NCBI GenBank assembly: GCA_028274465.1
Contig: CM051456.1
Location: 66,822,753 to 66,886,752 of the forward strand
Direction: 5' to 3'
DNA: 64,000 nucleotides
From: Plantago ovata
Taxonomy: Eukaryota > Streptophyta > Magnoliopsida > Lamiales > Plantaginaceae
The notes under the pieces are model-generated. The model was given only the letters and a program-made list of their open reading frames with translations. It did not search any database and was not told the DNA's origin. How positions within the stretch are numbered: position 1 is the stretch's first letter; each line of letters begins with the position of its first letter. A program made the translations under genes and the position numbers. This document shows, piece after piece, positions 40,642 to 52,050 of this stretch.

Positions 40642-41674
40642 TGTATTGGCAAAATTTCGTATTTAGGCTCAAACTCGAATTCAGTCAAAAAATACGCTTG
40701 TGAATCGCAATTATTGTCCAAGTGCTCCAACATGCTGGTCCAATCCGTTGAGGACCTTCCTTCACACATGATTTCAGTCTCTTTGAGCGTTGAGCCCATT
40801 TCAGGGACTCAAAATGATTGGATCAGGCGAAGCTCATCTACTGGAGAGGTCCTCCAAAAAATGTCGGTCGTCTGACATTTGAAGCCCTAACCCTAACTCA
40901 ACTTAAACCCCAAAAGATAGGTTGAACGTTGAGGACCTGATAACAAACGCATGACCTCAACGTCTACACAGTCCCTCATCCCCGAGTATTTTGGAGTCGT
41001 TGAGGAGTGTTTCAAAGACGGCTCCACTGAGTCCAAGATAGTTGAGAGATCTTGGGAAACCCTAAGCTCGAATATGAGGCGAGATTTTCTCCAACCATGA
41101 ACTGATCTGAGACTATAAAAGGACCTCAACCCTTAGTTCTCAGGGGCACGAATTTCTTCATACTTGAACTCTCTAAACTACTAAAAATGCTCTCGCATCT
41201 AAACTCCATCTTCTCCGATCAACTATCCCGGCAGACCCTCGCATACTTCGACGCCGTCAAACCATCACGTCAATCTCTCGAACCATCGCATTTATAAGCC
41301 CTAAAACCATCAGATTACTCCAAATCTCCGACGCCCTCAAACCATCGTGATACTTTCCTGGAAATCAGCCCCTCAACAGTGTTCAAGGCCGAGCAAATCG
41401 TCATTCAATCCATCAAACGGCATTCAAAGCCAAACAAGTCGCCTTTCAGACCCTCACCAGATATCAGGCTAAGTCGATCATATTTTTCTACGTCTTGCAT
41501 TTACATACTATTCTTTCTTACAACTTACTAACTTGAGCGTCGGAGTCCATACGGCCGGCACCACACCGGTGCCCCCTTGGAACCTCATGCTCTAGTGCGC
41601 TTTTGTTGCCTTGCAGGTCGTCGGTTCCCTCACGATTCAAACGAATTTCAATTGTAGATTTCTGAGCGTCTACA
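40642..41674 (+). repeat. 3' LTR of element I
   Basis: About 1033 bp from TGTATTGGC to GCGTCTACA, with a CTATAAAA box at 41113-41120. The flank beyond is unrelated sequence. Confidence 0.82.
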
Positions 41675-43220
41675 CCAACCAAGTGATTAATCAGGGAAGT
41701 ATACTATATTTTATTGATCACTTTTGTCAATTACCCAGAAAATTATTGATTAGTTCAGTGTGGCTAATTTTGATATTTCATATATGCCACTAATCAAGAC
41801 AATTACTTTGTTCAATTGCTTGCGTGACAAAAGTGATGAATCAAGAATGAGATTCTGGGTCGAGGCCGAATAACAAGTGATCGATGATCCAAGTGAATTA
41901 CTGTTGCTATCTTAGGCAGGGCTACATTATGGAAATGAAACAAATATTCATGGACGTGGCTAAAGGAGGACTTGCTGAATAGAAATGCAAAACTTGGAGG
42001 CATTTGAAGGAAATTAATTGCAGCTCTCAGTGATCCAAATTTTGGTGGTACCAAGCCATGTTTGGATGCATGAGTGAGACTAGATTGCCTTGCATTGGGT
42101 CAATGTCTTGGTGAAGACTGATCAAGCCATATGATGGAGGCAATGATATGCTAGGGTAATGATTAATTGGTCCAGTATTGTGATACAACCAAAATAGTAC
42201 AGAGGCTTCAACGATTTCATGGTTGTATTGTTGCATTCAATGTTGGGCGTTAATCTGGCCCTACTCATCACAATATCGGTATGTCGTTTGATTTTATAAT
42301 TTATTGTGGTTTGCAATTTATTATAAGTGTGTATTATTCTTTGTTTTTCCTCTTGAAAATATATCTAATGGGGATAGAGAATGAGCATGAGACCGTTGGT
42401 CTAGTTGGTATAGAATTCAAGTATTATGTGAGTGGATCTTATTATGCGGAAATTTAGTTTCTCGACATGGGCATAGATCACGTTAAATATATGAAAGTCT
42501 TGATATTCTAGAAATGTGGGAGGAGAACAAATTCTCCACATTTGGCACATGGTATTAGAAGAAAAATTGAGTTGTTCAGTTTGTTTGAATGTACTAGTGC
42601 TCTCTTTACAATTCTTTTACTTTAAATAATTGGAAGCTTGTTGATTATAACTAAGAGTGTGCATATGTGGATTATTGATGGGTCAAGTTTGGACTCAAAT
42701 AATCATAGATGCACATTGTTGTTGTGTTGAGAAAATTGTCTCATGGTACAAGGCTTACGACTTTGAAAATTTCTTGAGAAATTGATTGATCAAATTTAAT
42801 GGTGCAAAGAAGTCTCATATGACTTAATGTTTGTGGCAATTGTCGTTGGATCTTTTGAAGAAAGGATAAGTTTCGACTGGGTATACCATTTAAATTTGAG
42901 GTTGCTTGAAAGCGTGATCACAACGTAATTGTGAAAAATACTTGTAAGGTTTCAAACCTTAAAGGAATAGAGAGTCCACTTTCATGTGGGGAAACTTGCC
43001 GATTTCCACTGCTATTAAATAAGCACCAATCGAATAGTTAGTTCGGAACAGTGAGATACCTTGTCCCTGTGGGGGAGGAAGAGTATCTTGATACCTTACA
43101 ATAGCATGTTTGATTGGGACAACTCAAAGAGGAAGATAACAATACTCATGGAATGTATGCAATTCCACATTGAGATGAACTGAACTACAATTTCAAGGAA
43201 TTCCGTCTTGCGAGAGACGC
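41675..43220. other. Unassigned AT-rich region
   Basis: No gene or element was recognised. CTTTCATGTGGGGA near 42978 is the same as the PPT sequence beside the K LTR (63126-63139), so part may be an old copia remnant. Short frames here lack any motif. Confidence 0.35.
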
Positions 43221-43560
43221 CATATATTGTGAGACTGGGAGACACAAAGGAACTACTAAACTCGCTGGTCAACTTACTCCATTCTCGGATCTTTTGACCC
43301 GGTAAATAAGGAAACGGGTTATAATAAAAAAAACACACAAACACATACCTTAACGTGAAAATCAGATCTGGGTTTCTCTCATCCTTTTCTCTACAAATAG
43401 AACTCAAATTTCATTGAAATCGAACATGAAAACACATCAATTCTATTCGATTGAGCTACCCATTGATTCATATCGTCAAATCGAGCAAGTAAAATAGTTC
43501 ATAAGCTGGGTCTTTCTCCAAAATTTAGTTGAGATCTGATTTTGAATTGAAATTTGGTGT

Positions 43561-43598
43561 TTTTTAGGTTGAAGCCATGGGTGAAATAGATCAATTGA
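43561..43598 (+). other. Candidate exon start interrupted by J
   Basis: TTTTTTAG|GTTGAAGCC resembles a splice acceptor followed by an ATG at 43577 (MGEIDQ). Element J is inserted 17 bases past the A of the ATG. Across J the frame reaches a stop soon after (57051 onward), so this is weak evidence for a gene. Confidence 0.25.
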
Positions 43599-45160
43599 TG
43601 TTAGGAAACTTGTACTTTTGATGAGCAATTAACCATGCTAAATTAAGGGAAGTCCAGTAACTAGTACTCTTAAGGTCCATAGGAATTTAGAATTTGAAGG
43701 ACATTGTAACAGAGGAACGTTTGCTGAAGACTTAGTGTAGGTACTAGTTAGGTGCTTTAGTTTTGCTTATGATGTATCTTGTTTATTAAAACAACCTATT
43801 GGAGCATTTGCTGATGATGTACTTTGTTTACACAAACGAACTATTGAAGCACTAGAACCGTTCAGAAACTTGAAGAATTCGAAGACTGAAGACTAAAGAA
43901 GATTTCTGAAGATGGTATCTACAAAGGCACATGTTGCTCAGAAAGTGGAAATTTCAGCAACAGCTTGCATAAGTGAAAATCTAAATGACAGAGTAGGTTG
44001 TGTTTGCTGAAACTGAGACTGACCGCTTGCTGAAAAACATATGTGACCTTCTTGCTGAAAGTACTTGCATTTGCGCTCCAACGTTCATATTTGAATTTTA
44101 TTCAAATGAACATTAAATGCAAAAGTAAGCATGCGAAGAACATGAAGACTAGAAGACAAATGAAGGACGTTGTTGAAAGTACAAAAGCAAGATAGTGACA
44201 TCTTAAGGAACAAAGCCTTAGAATTTGAAATTCAAACGGCTCCCTTGATTCACTATAAATAGAGGTCATCCGGCAAAGAGTAGAAGTGTGTCAACAACGT
44301 GATCAAACTCTCACTTGTGCTTAAACAATCAAACCCTTCTATACTCTTTACTGTCATTGATCCGTTCCAAGACTTAAAGCTTGAAAAAGCTACTTGTGAA
44401 GAAGTAGAACATTCACGGCTAAGAAATTAGTTAAGCGTTCTTTCTTTCGAACAAGAACAAGTCTTGACACCAGAAACAACTTAACTTGTTTACTGCAAAG
44501 TATTCAAAGTTTTGTTTCTTAGATTACTTGTTGTAGCTGAATAAGTTATATTCAAGTCATCTCATCCCAAACCGCTCTAACTGATAAACACCCTTTTTCA
44601 GGCGTGCTATTCAGGGGGAATTTAATCAAGCATAGTGTTGCTGATTATAAGTCCCAAGTTTGGTGGAGAACAAGGTTTCGTTCACTAGTTAGGTTGGAAA
44701 CGTGGCAAGTGTGTTTTGGTTTCTGTAGAATTGCTCTAGATAGGTGTTGTAAGGATCAAACTTATCTTAGTGGATTCAGTCCTAGAAAGGACAAAGTGGA
44801 TTAGTTGAGAGATTACGCCACTCTCAGATACCACTATAAAAGTGTTTGTGTGATTTACTTTAATGCATTTAGTTTTTAGCAAGCATATCTATCTGTACAC
44901 TGTCACTCTGCTCACTTGCTGAAACTATCACTTACTGAAAAGCACTTATTGTATAAAGACTTCCGCACTCTGTTTTTAAGTATCAGTAAAACTCGTTACT
45001 GAAAAGTAACTACTACTTGCTGAGAAAGTTAAGTATTAGGAAACTCATTACTGAAAAGTAATAAGCCCTTGCTGAGAAAGTTTTTAAACGACGAAAGTCT
45101 GAAAAGACTATTCACCCCCCCTCCCCCCTAGTCTTTTCTTGTTGTTTAAAGGGACCAACA
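43599..45160 (+). repeat. 5' LTR of element J
   Basis: About 1562 bp from TGTTAGGAAACTTG to AAAGGGACCAACA, with a CACTATAAATAGAGG core promoter at 44260-44274 and ten or so TTGCTGA motifs. Confidence 0.85.
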
Positions 45161-45162
45161 AG

Positions 45163-45174
45163 TGGTATCAGAGA
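45163..45174 (+). promoter_or_regulatory. Primer binding site of J (initiator Met tRNA)
   Basis: TGGTATCAGAGA two bases after the LTR, the standard copia primer site. Confidence 0.88.
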
Positions 45175-45272
45175 TGGAGGTTCTTTAACCTTCAGCACTG
45201 AACCTAGATCCCCTTAGGTGCTTTCCGTAAATCACTCTCACTTGATCAGTTTGGTAGTCTTTTGCAAACAAG

Positions 45273-47680
45273 ATGTCTTTAGGAGACGCTCCCTTGCTGA
45301 AGCTAGAAAACTATGAAAAATGGTGAAACAACATGATGTTACATCTTGAGGCCATTAGTGATGAAATGGTCACTGTCATTAATGATGGACCTATCAAGAT
45401 CACTAAAATTGAGAGAAGCTTTCCTCACAAAACCACGTATCCTACTGGTAAGGAAACTATCTTCGGAGAACCAGTTGACACCGCCGTTCCAAAACCAAGA
45501 GAGGAATGGACTTCCGACGAAGCTAAGAGATTCCGTCTTGATGGCCAAGCAAGAAACATCATCATTCGATCAACTCCGGATACTATACTGTGCAAACTGT
45601 GGGGTGCGAAAACTGCTAAGGAAGCTTGGAAATGGTTCAAGATCTTTGTGCTGGATCTGACAAAACCAAGGAAAATAAACTTGAAGTGATGAAGTTAAAG
45701 TTCCAGAACTTTAAACAAGGTACAAATGAGTCACTGGAAGACTTGGACTTCGGATTCACAACTCTAGTAAGTGAGATGGTTGCCTTAGGAGTTGGAAATC
45801 TTTACTCAGATTCTGAGAAGGTGAAAACCATTATCAGAAGTCTGAACCAAGAATGGATTCATACTCAGAATTTCTACTACAATTAAGGAATGCCAAACAT
45901 CACACCTACACAGTTGTTCTCTCATCTTGCTACTGTCAACTACGAGACAAAGCAAAGAGAAAATGTGTTTGCTGAAAAATCGTAAAACATTGCTCTTGCT
46001 GCAAAGCCGTCATCTTCTGAAAAGAAGAATGATAAAGAACCCACTGATGAAAATGCTTTAGTTGTTAAAAATATAAAGAAATTCATCAGTAAGGAACTTG
46101 AAAGGCGAAAAGCAAAAGAGAAGATGAAAAAGCATCTTGGTAACAACTACCATAAATACAAGAATGAGGCTAGCTCGCTGAACAAGCAGGCTCAGCAAGC
46201 AAATTCCTCTGAAGAACCAGCAGTTGGAAATGATCTATGCTTTTACTGCAAAAAGCCTGGACACTTCAAAGCAAATTGTCCTTTGCTGAAAGGTAAATCT
46301 GCTGAAAAGAAGAAGAAGTTCAAAAGGGCTTTTATTGCTGAAGAAAAGAAGAAGCTTCAAGCAAAAATCGATGCGTTGTGCATTGATACCAGCTCCGAAG
46401 AAAGTGAGGTAGAAAGCTCAGACGTTGAAGAAGAAGAAGCCACTCTTGACGTAGAGATCGGCAAGGAAGTTTGTGGAATAAATATGGAAGCTTATCCAGA
46501 TGTGTCAAACTATGAATTCTGCCTCATGGCCGGTCAGGTAAACAGTCCTACCTCTGACTCTGACTCAGAAAGTGAATATGATATTGACCTTGATAGAATT
46601 CAAGGAGAAATCGAAAGATTTGAGAAAACTCTGAGCACACAACAAGAGAAACTTCAGAATGTTGAAACTCTGACCAAGCAAACTACTAAAAAGTACGTAT
46701 TGCTGAAAGAAGAGTCAGAAAAGAAAGATGTTGAAATATTGCATCTTAAGAAATTGATTGCTGAGCTACAGAGAAGAATTCTCAAATAGTAATAGAATTG
46801 GAAGAATATCAGTCCTCAATTCTAAAGTTACTTACTGAAATACAAGAAATGAAAAAGATGAAAGTCAATTTCAAATCTTATGCTGATGCAAGTAATACGC
46901 TGACTGAACTAAACTCTTATCTGACAGATCCATCTCAGAAAGAAGGTTTAGGTGCAACGTATGAAGGTGATGACGTAATAATCTTGAGTAAAGATAAATC
47001 ACCAATTACCTTTGTATGTGCAGCTGATAGTGGTCAACCAGAACTCTATCAGATTGGTCAATCTAAGGTTGCTGAAATATGCAATCAAGTACCTACGACC
47101 GTAAAGCCCGCTGTTGCTACTCAAAGTAACAAGACTTTAAAAGGTAAATAGGTTGCTGAAAAGTGAAATGTAAAGAAAAAGGATGTTGTAAAGCATTCCG
47201 CCAAACAAGTTGCTGAAAAGCAATTTGTTAAGTCAAAAGGCAAGATTACCAAAAGTAATCAGAAGACCTTTGCTAACAAACCTAAATCAAGTAAGGTTGC
47301 TGAGACAAAAGCTCAGCATTCTCCAAAAAGTGGACTCGGTTTCAAAACCAAGAAAAGTCAACTTTTTCATGAGTATAAGAAAAGTCAGCAAAGATACTTC
47401 AAAGAGATGAATAAAACCAAGCCTAAGAGTTCTGACAAAACTCAAAACGCTAGGGCTAGAAAAGAACTAACTGAAAAGTATGTTAAGCAAAAAGGTCAAC
47501 CGAGCAAGACACCACATCAGAAAATGGATTTGATCAGCACGAATCAAAAGTCTTTCGGCTCAAAACCTCCTAGTTCCTCAGCAAGTAGAAAACAAGTCAA
47601 AGTTGAAAAACTTAAGATTTGGGTTTCCACTGGACGCATTCTTGAACATGTTAATGGACATCCAATATTGGATAATTAAC
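45273..47680 (+). pseudogene. gag region of Sirevirus J
   Basis: It begins near MSLGDAPLLKLENYE and contains the UBN2-type gag motif (WKWF), a CX2CX4HX4C zinc knuckle at about 46238-46280 (CFYCKKPGHFKANC), an acidic serine-rich segment, a coiled coil (about 46590-46790) and a lysine-rich C-terminal part. The large gag is usual for Sireviruses. It is broken in several places. Confidence 0.75.
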
Positions 47681-47684
47681 TTGT

Positions 47685-47940
47685 TTGCTCTTGATTGTGC
47701 AGACTTCAGCCACGAAGTCAGACAATGCAATCTGGCACTTTGACAGTGGTTGTGGAAAGCACATGACGGGCAACAAGAATAACCTTATAAACTATAGACG
47801 GTGGTCTAAAGGTCCAACAATAAGGTTTGCTGGTGGAGGCTCTGGTTCTACAAAAGGTTATGGTGATGTGAAGTTAGGATGCATTACCATTTCGGGAGTT
47901 CTTTATGTCAAAAACTTAAGTTTAACGTTTTCAGCATGAG
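47685..47940 (+). pseudogene. Aspartic protease region of J
   Basis: WHFDSGCGKHMTG carries the catalytic aspartate (D-S-G in Ty1/copia), followed by a VKLGCITISGVLYVKNLSL segment typical of the family. Confidence 0.75.
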
Positions 47941-48079
47941 TCAATTCGCTGATAAAGGATACTTCATCAAAATCAAAAGTGATGAATGTAAACTTATAGA
48001 CTTTGAGACAAAGAAGGTTATTATGGTTGCTAGAAGATCAGGAGTTTTGTACACTGTAGATTGATCTTCAGCAATCGTT

Positions 48080-49010
48080 GAAAAATGCCTTGTCTCAGAT
48101 CACGATTGCCTTGCTGAAAAAGCATGGTTATGGCATAAACGAACAAGTCACCTAAACTTCAAGACGCTGAATAAGCTGTCTAAAAAGGCACTTGTAGTTG
48201 GATTACCTAAGGTTACTTTCAAGAAGGATGGTGTTTGCAATGCATGTCAGCAAGGAAAGCAAACCAAATCTTCTTTTAAGAACAAGGCAGTACCGTCAAC
48301 TACAAAACCTTTACAACTCTTGCACATGGACTTGTTTGAGTCTTATTCAACAAGCTATGCTGGTAAGAAGTATGGTCTGGTGGTGGTAGATGACTATTCA
48401 AGATTCACTTGGGTTGTATTTATCAAGCACAAGTCTGAAACAAGGACTGAAATACCTAACTTGTTGAATAAGCTTGAAGTCATGAAAAATAACAAGGTAA
48501 AAGTCATAAGAACAGACCATGGTACTGAGTTTGTAAACCAGTACATAACTGAGTTTTGCACTTCAAAAGGCATACAACATCAGTTATCCTCAGTAAGGAC
48601 ACCACAACAAAACGGTGTTGCTGAAAGGAAGAATCGCACCCTAAAAGAAGCTGCAAGAACAAAGCTTGCTGACACTGAACTAAGTGAAGCTTACTGGGTT
48701 GAAGCGATTAATATCGCTTGTTATACTCAAAACAGATGTCTGATTACTAAGGAATACAACAAAACTCCCTATGAGTTACTTGTTGGAAGACCTCCTAACA
48801 TCACCCATCTAAGAGTATTTGGTTGTAAGTGTTTTGTTCTTAACAATGGTAGAGAATATCTAAGAACATTTCAACCAAAGGCAGACGAAGCGATATTTCT
48901 TGGTTACTCCTTGCATAGTAAAGCTTATAGAGTTTACAACAAAAAGGCACAAAAGATCGAAGAATCTCTGCATGTTGTATTCTATGAAAAGTCACAAGGA
49001 GTGCCTGCTG
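48080..49010 (+). pseudogene. Integrase region of J
   Basis: The HH-CC zinc-binding part (HKRTSHLNFKTL ... CNACQQGKQ) is followed by the rve core with catalytic D in HMDLFES, D in RTDHGTEF and E in GVAERKNR, then GCKCFVLNN. Confidence 0.85.
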
Positions 49011-49549
49011 AAGAAGAAATATCAGATTGTATGAAGAAGCTACTCATACACGAGCAAAGAACTGAATCTGATGCTAGGAAAATCAAGTCAACTGAACTAA
49101 ATGATGATTCTGACAATGACTCTCCTCCCCCAAGTCATGACAAGATAAATATAGTTCATGACAAAGAATTTCCAGCAAAAGACGCAGTTGCTCCGGATGT
49201 TGCTGAAACTATGCAACTTCATGTGCCTGCTGATGAGTTACCACAATCTAGCAATGTTGAACAAGCAGTTGCTGATGAACCAATCTCAGCAGAGACACAA
49301 CAAAATACCAGTAGTACTGAGCAAGTACATGCTGAAGAGTCACATGCTGATGAGCAAACTTATCCAGATCCAAAGAGCAGAAAACCTGTTAATAAATGGA
49401 TTACAGATCATCCCTCTACAGATATGATTGGTGATATTGACAAATGCCAAGTGACTAGATCCAAAGTATCTACTACTCATGGACTTGCTGAAGAAGAAAA
49501 TGTCGTCGAAGTAGAAGCTTTGTTCTCTTGCTTTGTTTCAGAAATTGAA

Positions 49550-50590
49550 CCCAAGACCATAGGAAAAGCTTTAAAGCATTCTGAATGGATCGAGGCAATG
49601 CAAGAAGAACTGGATCAATTTGAAAGGAACAAAGTCTGGAAACTTGTACCCCTTCCTGAAGGCAAGAAAGCAATTGGTACAAAGTGAGTGTTCAGAAACA
49701 AGCTGAGTGAGTCTGGTGAAGTAACAAGGAACAAAGCACGTTTAGTTGCTCAAGGTTACTGTCAGACTGAAGGATTGGACTATGATGAGTCTTATGCACC
49801 AGTTGCAAGATTGGATGCAATTAGACTTTTCTTGGCCTTTGCTGCTCACAATGACTTCATTGTTTATCAAATGGATGTTAAAAGTGCATTCTTAAATGGT
49901 GAACTTGCTGAAGAAGTCTACTTGGAACAACCCCCTGGCTTTGAACTTCCCTCAGAAACCAAGATGGTATACAAGCTTCAGAAAGCTGTATATGGTCTAA
50001 AGCAAGCACCAAGAGCTTGGTATGATACCTTAGCTAAGTTCTTGCTGGATAATGGTTTCAAGAAAGGTGAAGTTGACAAAACGTTGTTTACCATGAACCA
50101 TGATGGTAAAATACTCTTAGTTCAGATTTATGTGGATGACATAATATTTGGATCTAAGGACAAGCTACTTTGTGATGATTTTGCCAAACTCATGACAAAC
50201 AAGTTTGAAATGAGTATGATGGGTAAATTGAATTAATTCCTAGGATTGCAAGTCAAGCAACTAAAGGATGGAATATTCATAAATCAAGCAAAGTATGCGA
50301 AGGAAATGCTCATAAAGTTTAGGATCAAAGAGGAAGAAAAACCTGAAAAGATCTCTATGAGTGTTGGTACCAAATTGGGCTATACTAAAGAAGATAAATG
50401 TGTTGAAGAACACAAGTATAGAAAGCTCATTGGTTCCTTGTTGTATTTAACAACAAGTAGACCTGACATTCAGTATGCTGCTTGTGTGTGTGCAAGATTC
50501 CAATCTGATCCAAGAGAATCACACTATAAAAAGGCACTTAAGATACTGAAATATGTCAAAGGTACAATCAATGTTGGATTATGGTATCCT
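49550..50590 (+). pseudogene. Reverse transcriptase region of J
   Basis: [70 protein letters not shown] and the catalytic YVDDI (near 50131) are all classic RVT_2 landmarks. Confidence 0.88.
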
Positions 50591-50599
50591 AAAGATTCT

Positions 50600-51079
50600 G
50601 GACTTGAATTGGTTGGTTATTCTGATGTTGATCATGGAGGATCAACTCTTGATAGAGAAAGTACTTCTGGAACTTGTCAGTTTCTAGGTACTAGATTAAT
50701 ATCATGGCTCAGCAAGAAGCAAACCTGTGTTGCCAATTCATCTACTGAATCTGAGTACATTGCGGCTGGTTGTTGCACAGCTCAAATCCTATGGATTCAG
50801 CAACAATTAAGAGATTATGGTATTTCTGCAAAGAAAACACCAATCTTTTGTGATAATACAAGTGCTATTCCTATCACGCAAAATCCTAAGTTCCACTCAA
50901 GGACAAAGCACATTGATATTAGACATCATTTCATTAGAGATCATGTGGAAAAAGGAGACATTGAGGTTGTGAAAGTGGGTACCTATGATCAACTTGCTGA
51001 CATCTTTACCAAGCCCCTACCAGATAATAGATTCGCAATGCTAAAGTATAACCTTGGATTGATTGAATTACCTCAATAG
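50600..51079 (+). pseudogene. RNase H region of J
   Basis: GYSDVDHGG, STESEYIAAGCC, FCDNTSAI and RTKHIDIRHHFIRDHV mark the copia RNase H domain. The stop at 51079 is the natural-looking end of pol (GLIELPQ). Confidence 0.85.
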
Positions 51080-51095
51080 TAAGGGATACAATTGG

Positions 51096-51460
51096 CAGAT
51101 TGCTGAAACAGGCATTCAGCAAGCCAAAGTATGCTTACTTGTATAAAGCTCCTTCCACTGATTTCCTCTAAAAAGAAATGATAGTTCACTACATGATTGC
51201 TGAAATAGGCATTCAGCAAGTAATTCCTTCAAACGGGTATTTGTTAGGAAACTTGATCACTTGCTGATACGGGCACTCAGCAAGAGAAAAACCTTAAGGA
51301 TTGCTGAAACGGGCATTCAGACAATCAAAGATACTGAAACAGGTATTTAAGTATCAAAGGAAAAACCTGAGACGGGAACTCAGCAAAGAGCAAAAACACT
51401 TCTCGGATTTTACCAAAGGATGTCTCAAGATAAAAAGAATTTACCGAGACGGGAACTCAG
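51096..51460 (+). repeat. Array of small hairpins after pol, element J
   Basis: Stem-loops at 51100-51122, 51197-51219, 51260-51284, 51299-51325, 51330-51355 and 51367-51383 share a loop like ACGGGCA or ACAGGCA while stems vary: TTGCTGAA/TTCAGCAA, CTTGCTGA/TCAGCAAG, GATTGCTGAA/TTCAG(A)CAATC, GATACT/AGTATC, CTGAG/CTCAG. A weaker one lies at 51445. Confidence 0.82.
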
Positions 51461-51502
51461 AAATGTTTTTTAAACTTAAAGAAATATGGGATATTGGATT
51501 AA

Positions 51503-51515
51503 GGGGGAACTTTCA
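51503..51515 (+). promoter_or_regulatory. PPT-like tract after pol of J
   Basis: TTAAGGGGGAAC. Sireviruses are known to carry repeated PPT-like tracts in this region. Here it is far from the LTR, separated by the third ORF. Confidence 0.5.
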
Positions 51516-51599
51516 GCAAATACAAGGCTGGTTACCTAAAAAGGTAAGTGCCAAAGTCAAATTTGTCCAAATTCGCTGAAAAGATTCTTATTTACTTGC

Positions 51600-52050
51600 A
51601 AGCAATTAGCGCTGCGGTAAAAAGGATCAAATACCGTGAATCAAGGTAAAATCAATTTGTGACGTTAATCGTGGCATAGATAAACTCGCTGTTAATCATG
51701 ACATGAAATACAATCGTGGCCATTGATTTTAAGCAGTTTTTGATCTGACGGTTAATATTACAAAGAGAAAGTGCGCTCTGACGGTTTTTGTTAGTGGACC
51801 ACTACGCATTTAATGCAAAGGCTCCACTAACGCAGTTGAATCTCTGTTTTACCCTTGCTGAGAATTGAAAACCGTTTGAGCTTCTTGCACACCAGAGATA
51901 CTATATAAACAAAGAGTTAGAGAAAGACAAAATTCTTTAACTCACATTTCCTTTCTCTGCAAATTTTATAGCCTGTGCCCTGAATTCACTGTACCTCCGG
52001 TCAAAAAAGCAAGTTAATCTTTTTCGTACATTTCTACCGCTATATAAGAA
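51600..52050 (+). other. Non-coding region between pol and third ORF of J
   Basis: No gene. An ATACTATATAAACAAAG box at 51900-51914 followed about 140 bases later by the ATG of the third ORF suggests a possible internal core promoter. Confidence 0.4.

Larger units (their letters stand above)
36357..41674 (+). mobile_element. Tat-lineage Ty3/gypsy element I, internally deleted
   Basis: Order: truncated 5' LTR (36357-36906), primer site, gag region (36966-38340), a 3' UTR with two tandem arrays (38883-39668 and 39683-40146), PPT, and a complete-looking 3' LTR (40642-41674). No protease, RT or integrase remains. ACTTGAGCGTCGGAGT in the LTR, the primer site and the gag type fit the Tat lineage. 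By eye the two LTRs differ by roughly 3-4 percent over 550 bp, suggesting an age of one to two million years. The gag part has about three breaks. Confidence 0.8.

Noticed and set aside
42388-42440. tRNA-like GGTCTAGTTGGTATAGA
   Set aside because: It matches box A only; no box B at the right distance and no cloverleaf could be drawn.
43096-43407. Minus-strand open frame of 103 residues
   Set aside because: Low-complexity, no motif, in an AT-rich unassigned area; not supported as a gene.
51242-51260. TGTTAGGAAACTTG, identical to the start of the J LTR, as a possible second LTR start
   Set aside because: Similarity ends after 14 bases and the sequence continues as hairpin array, so it is not an LTR boundary.
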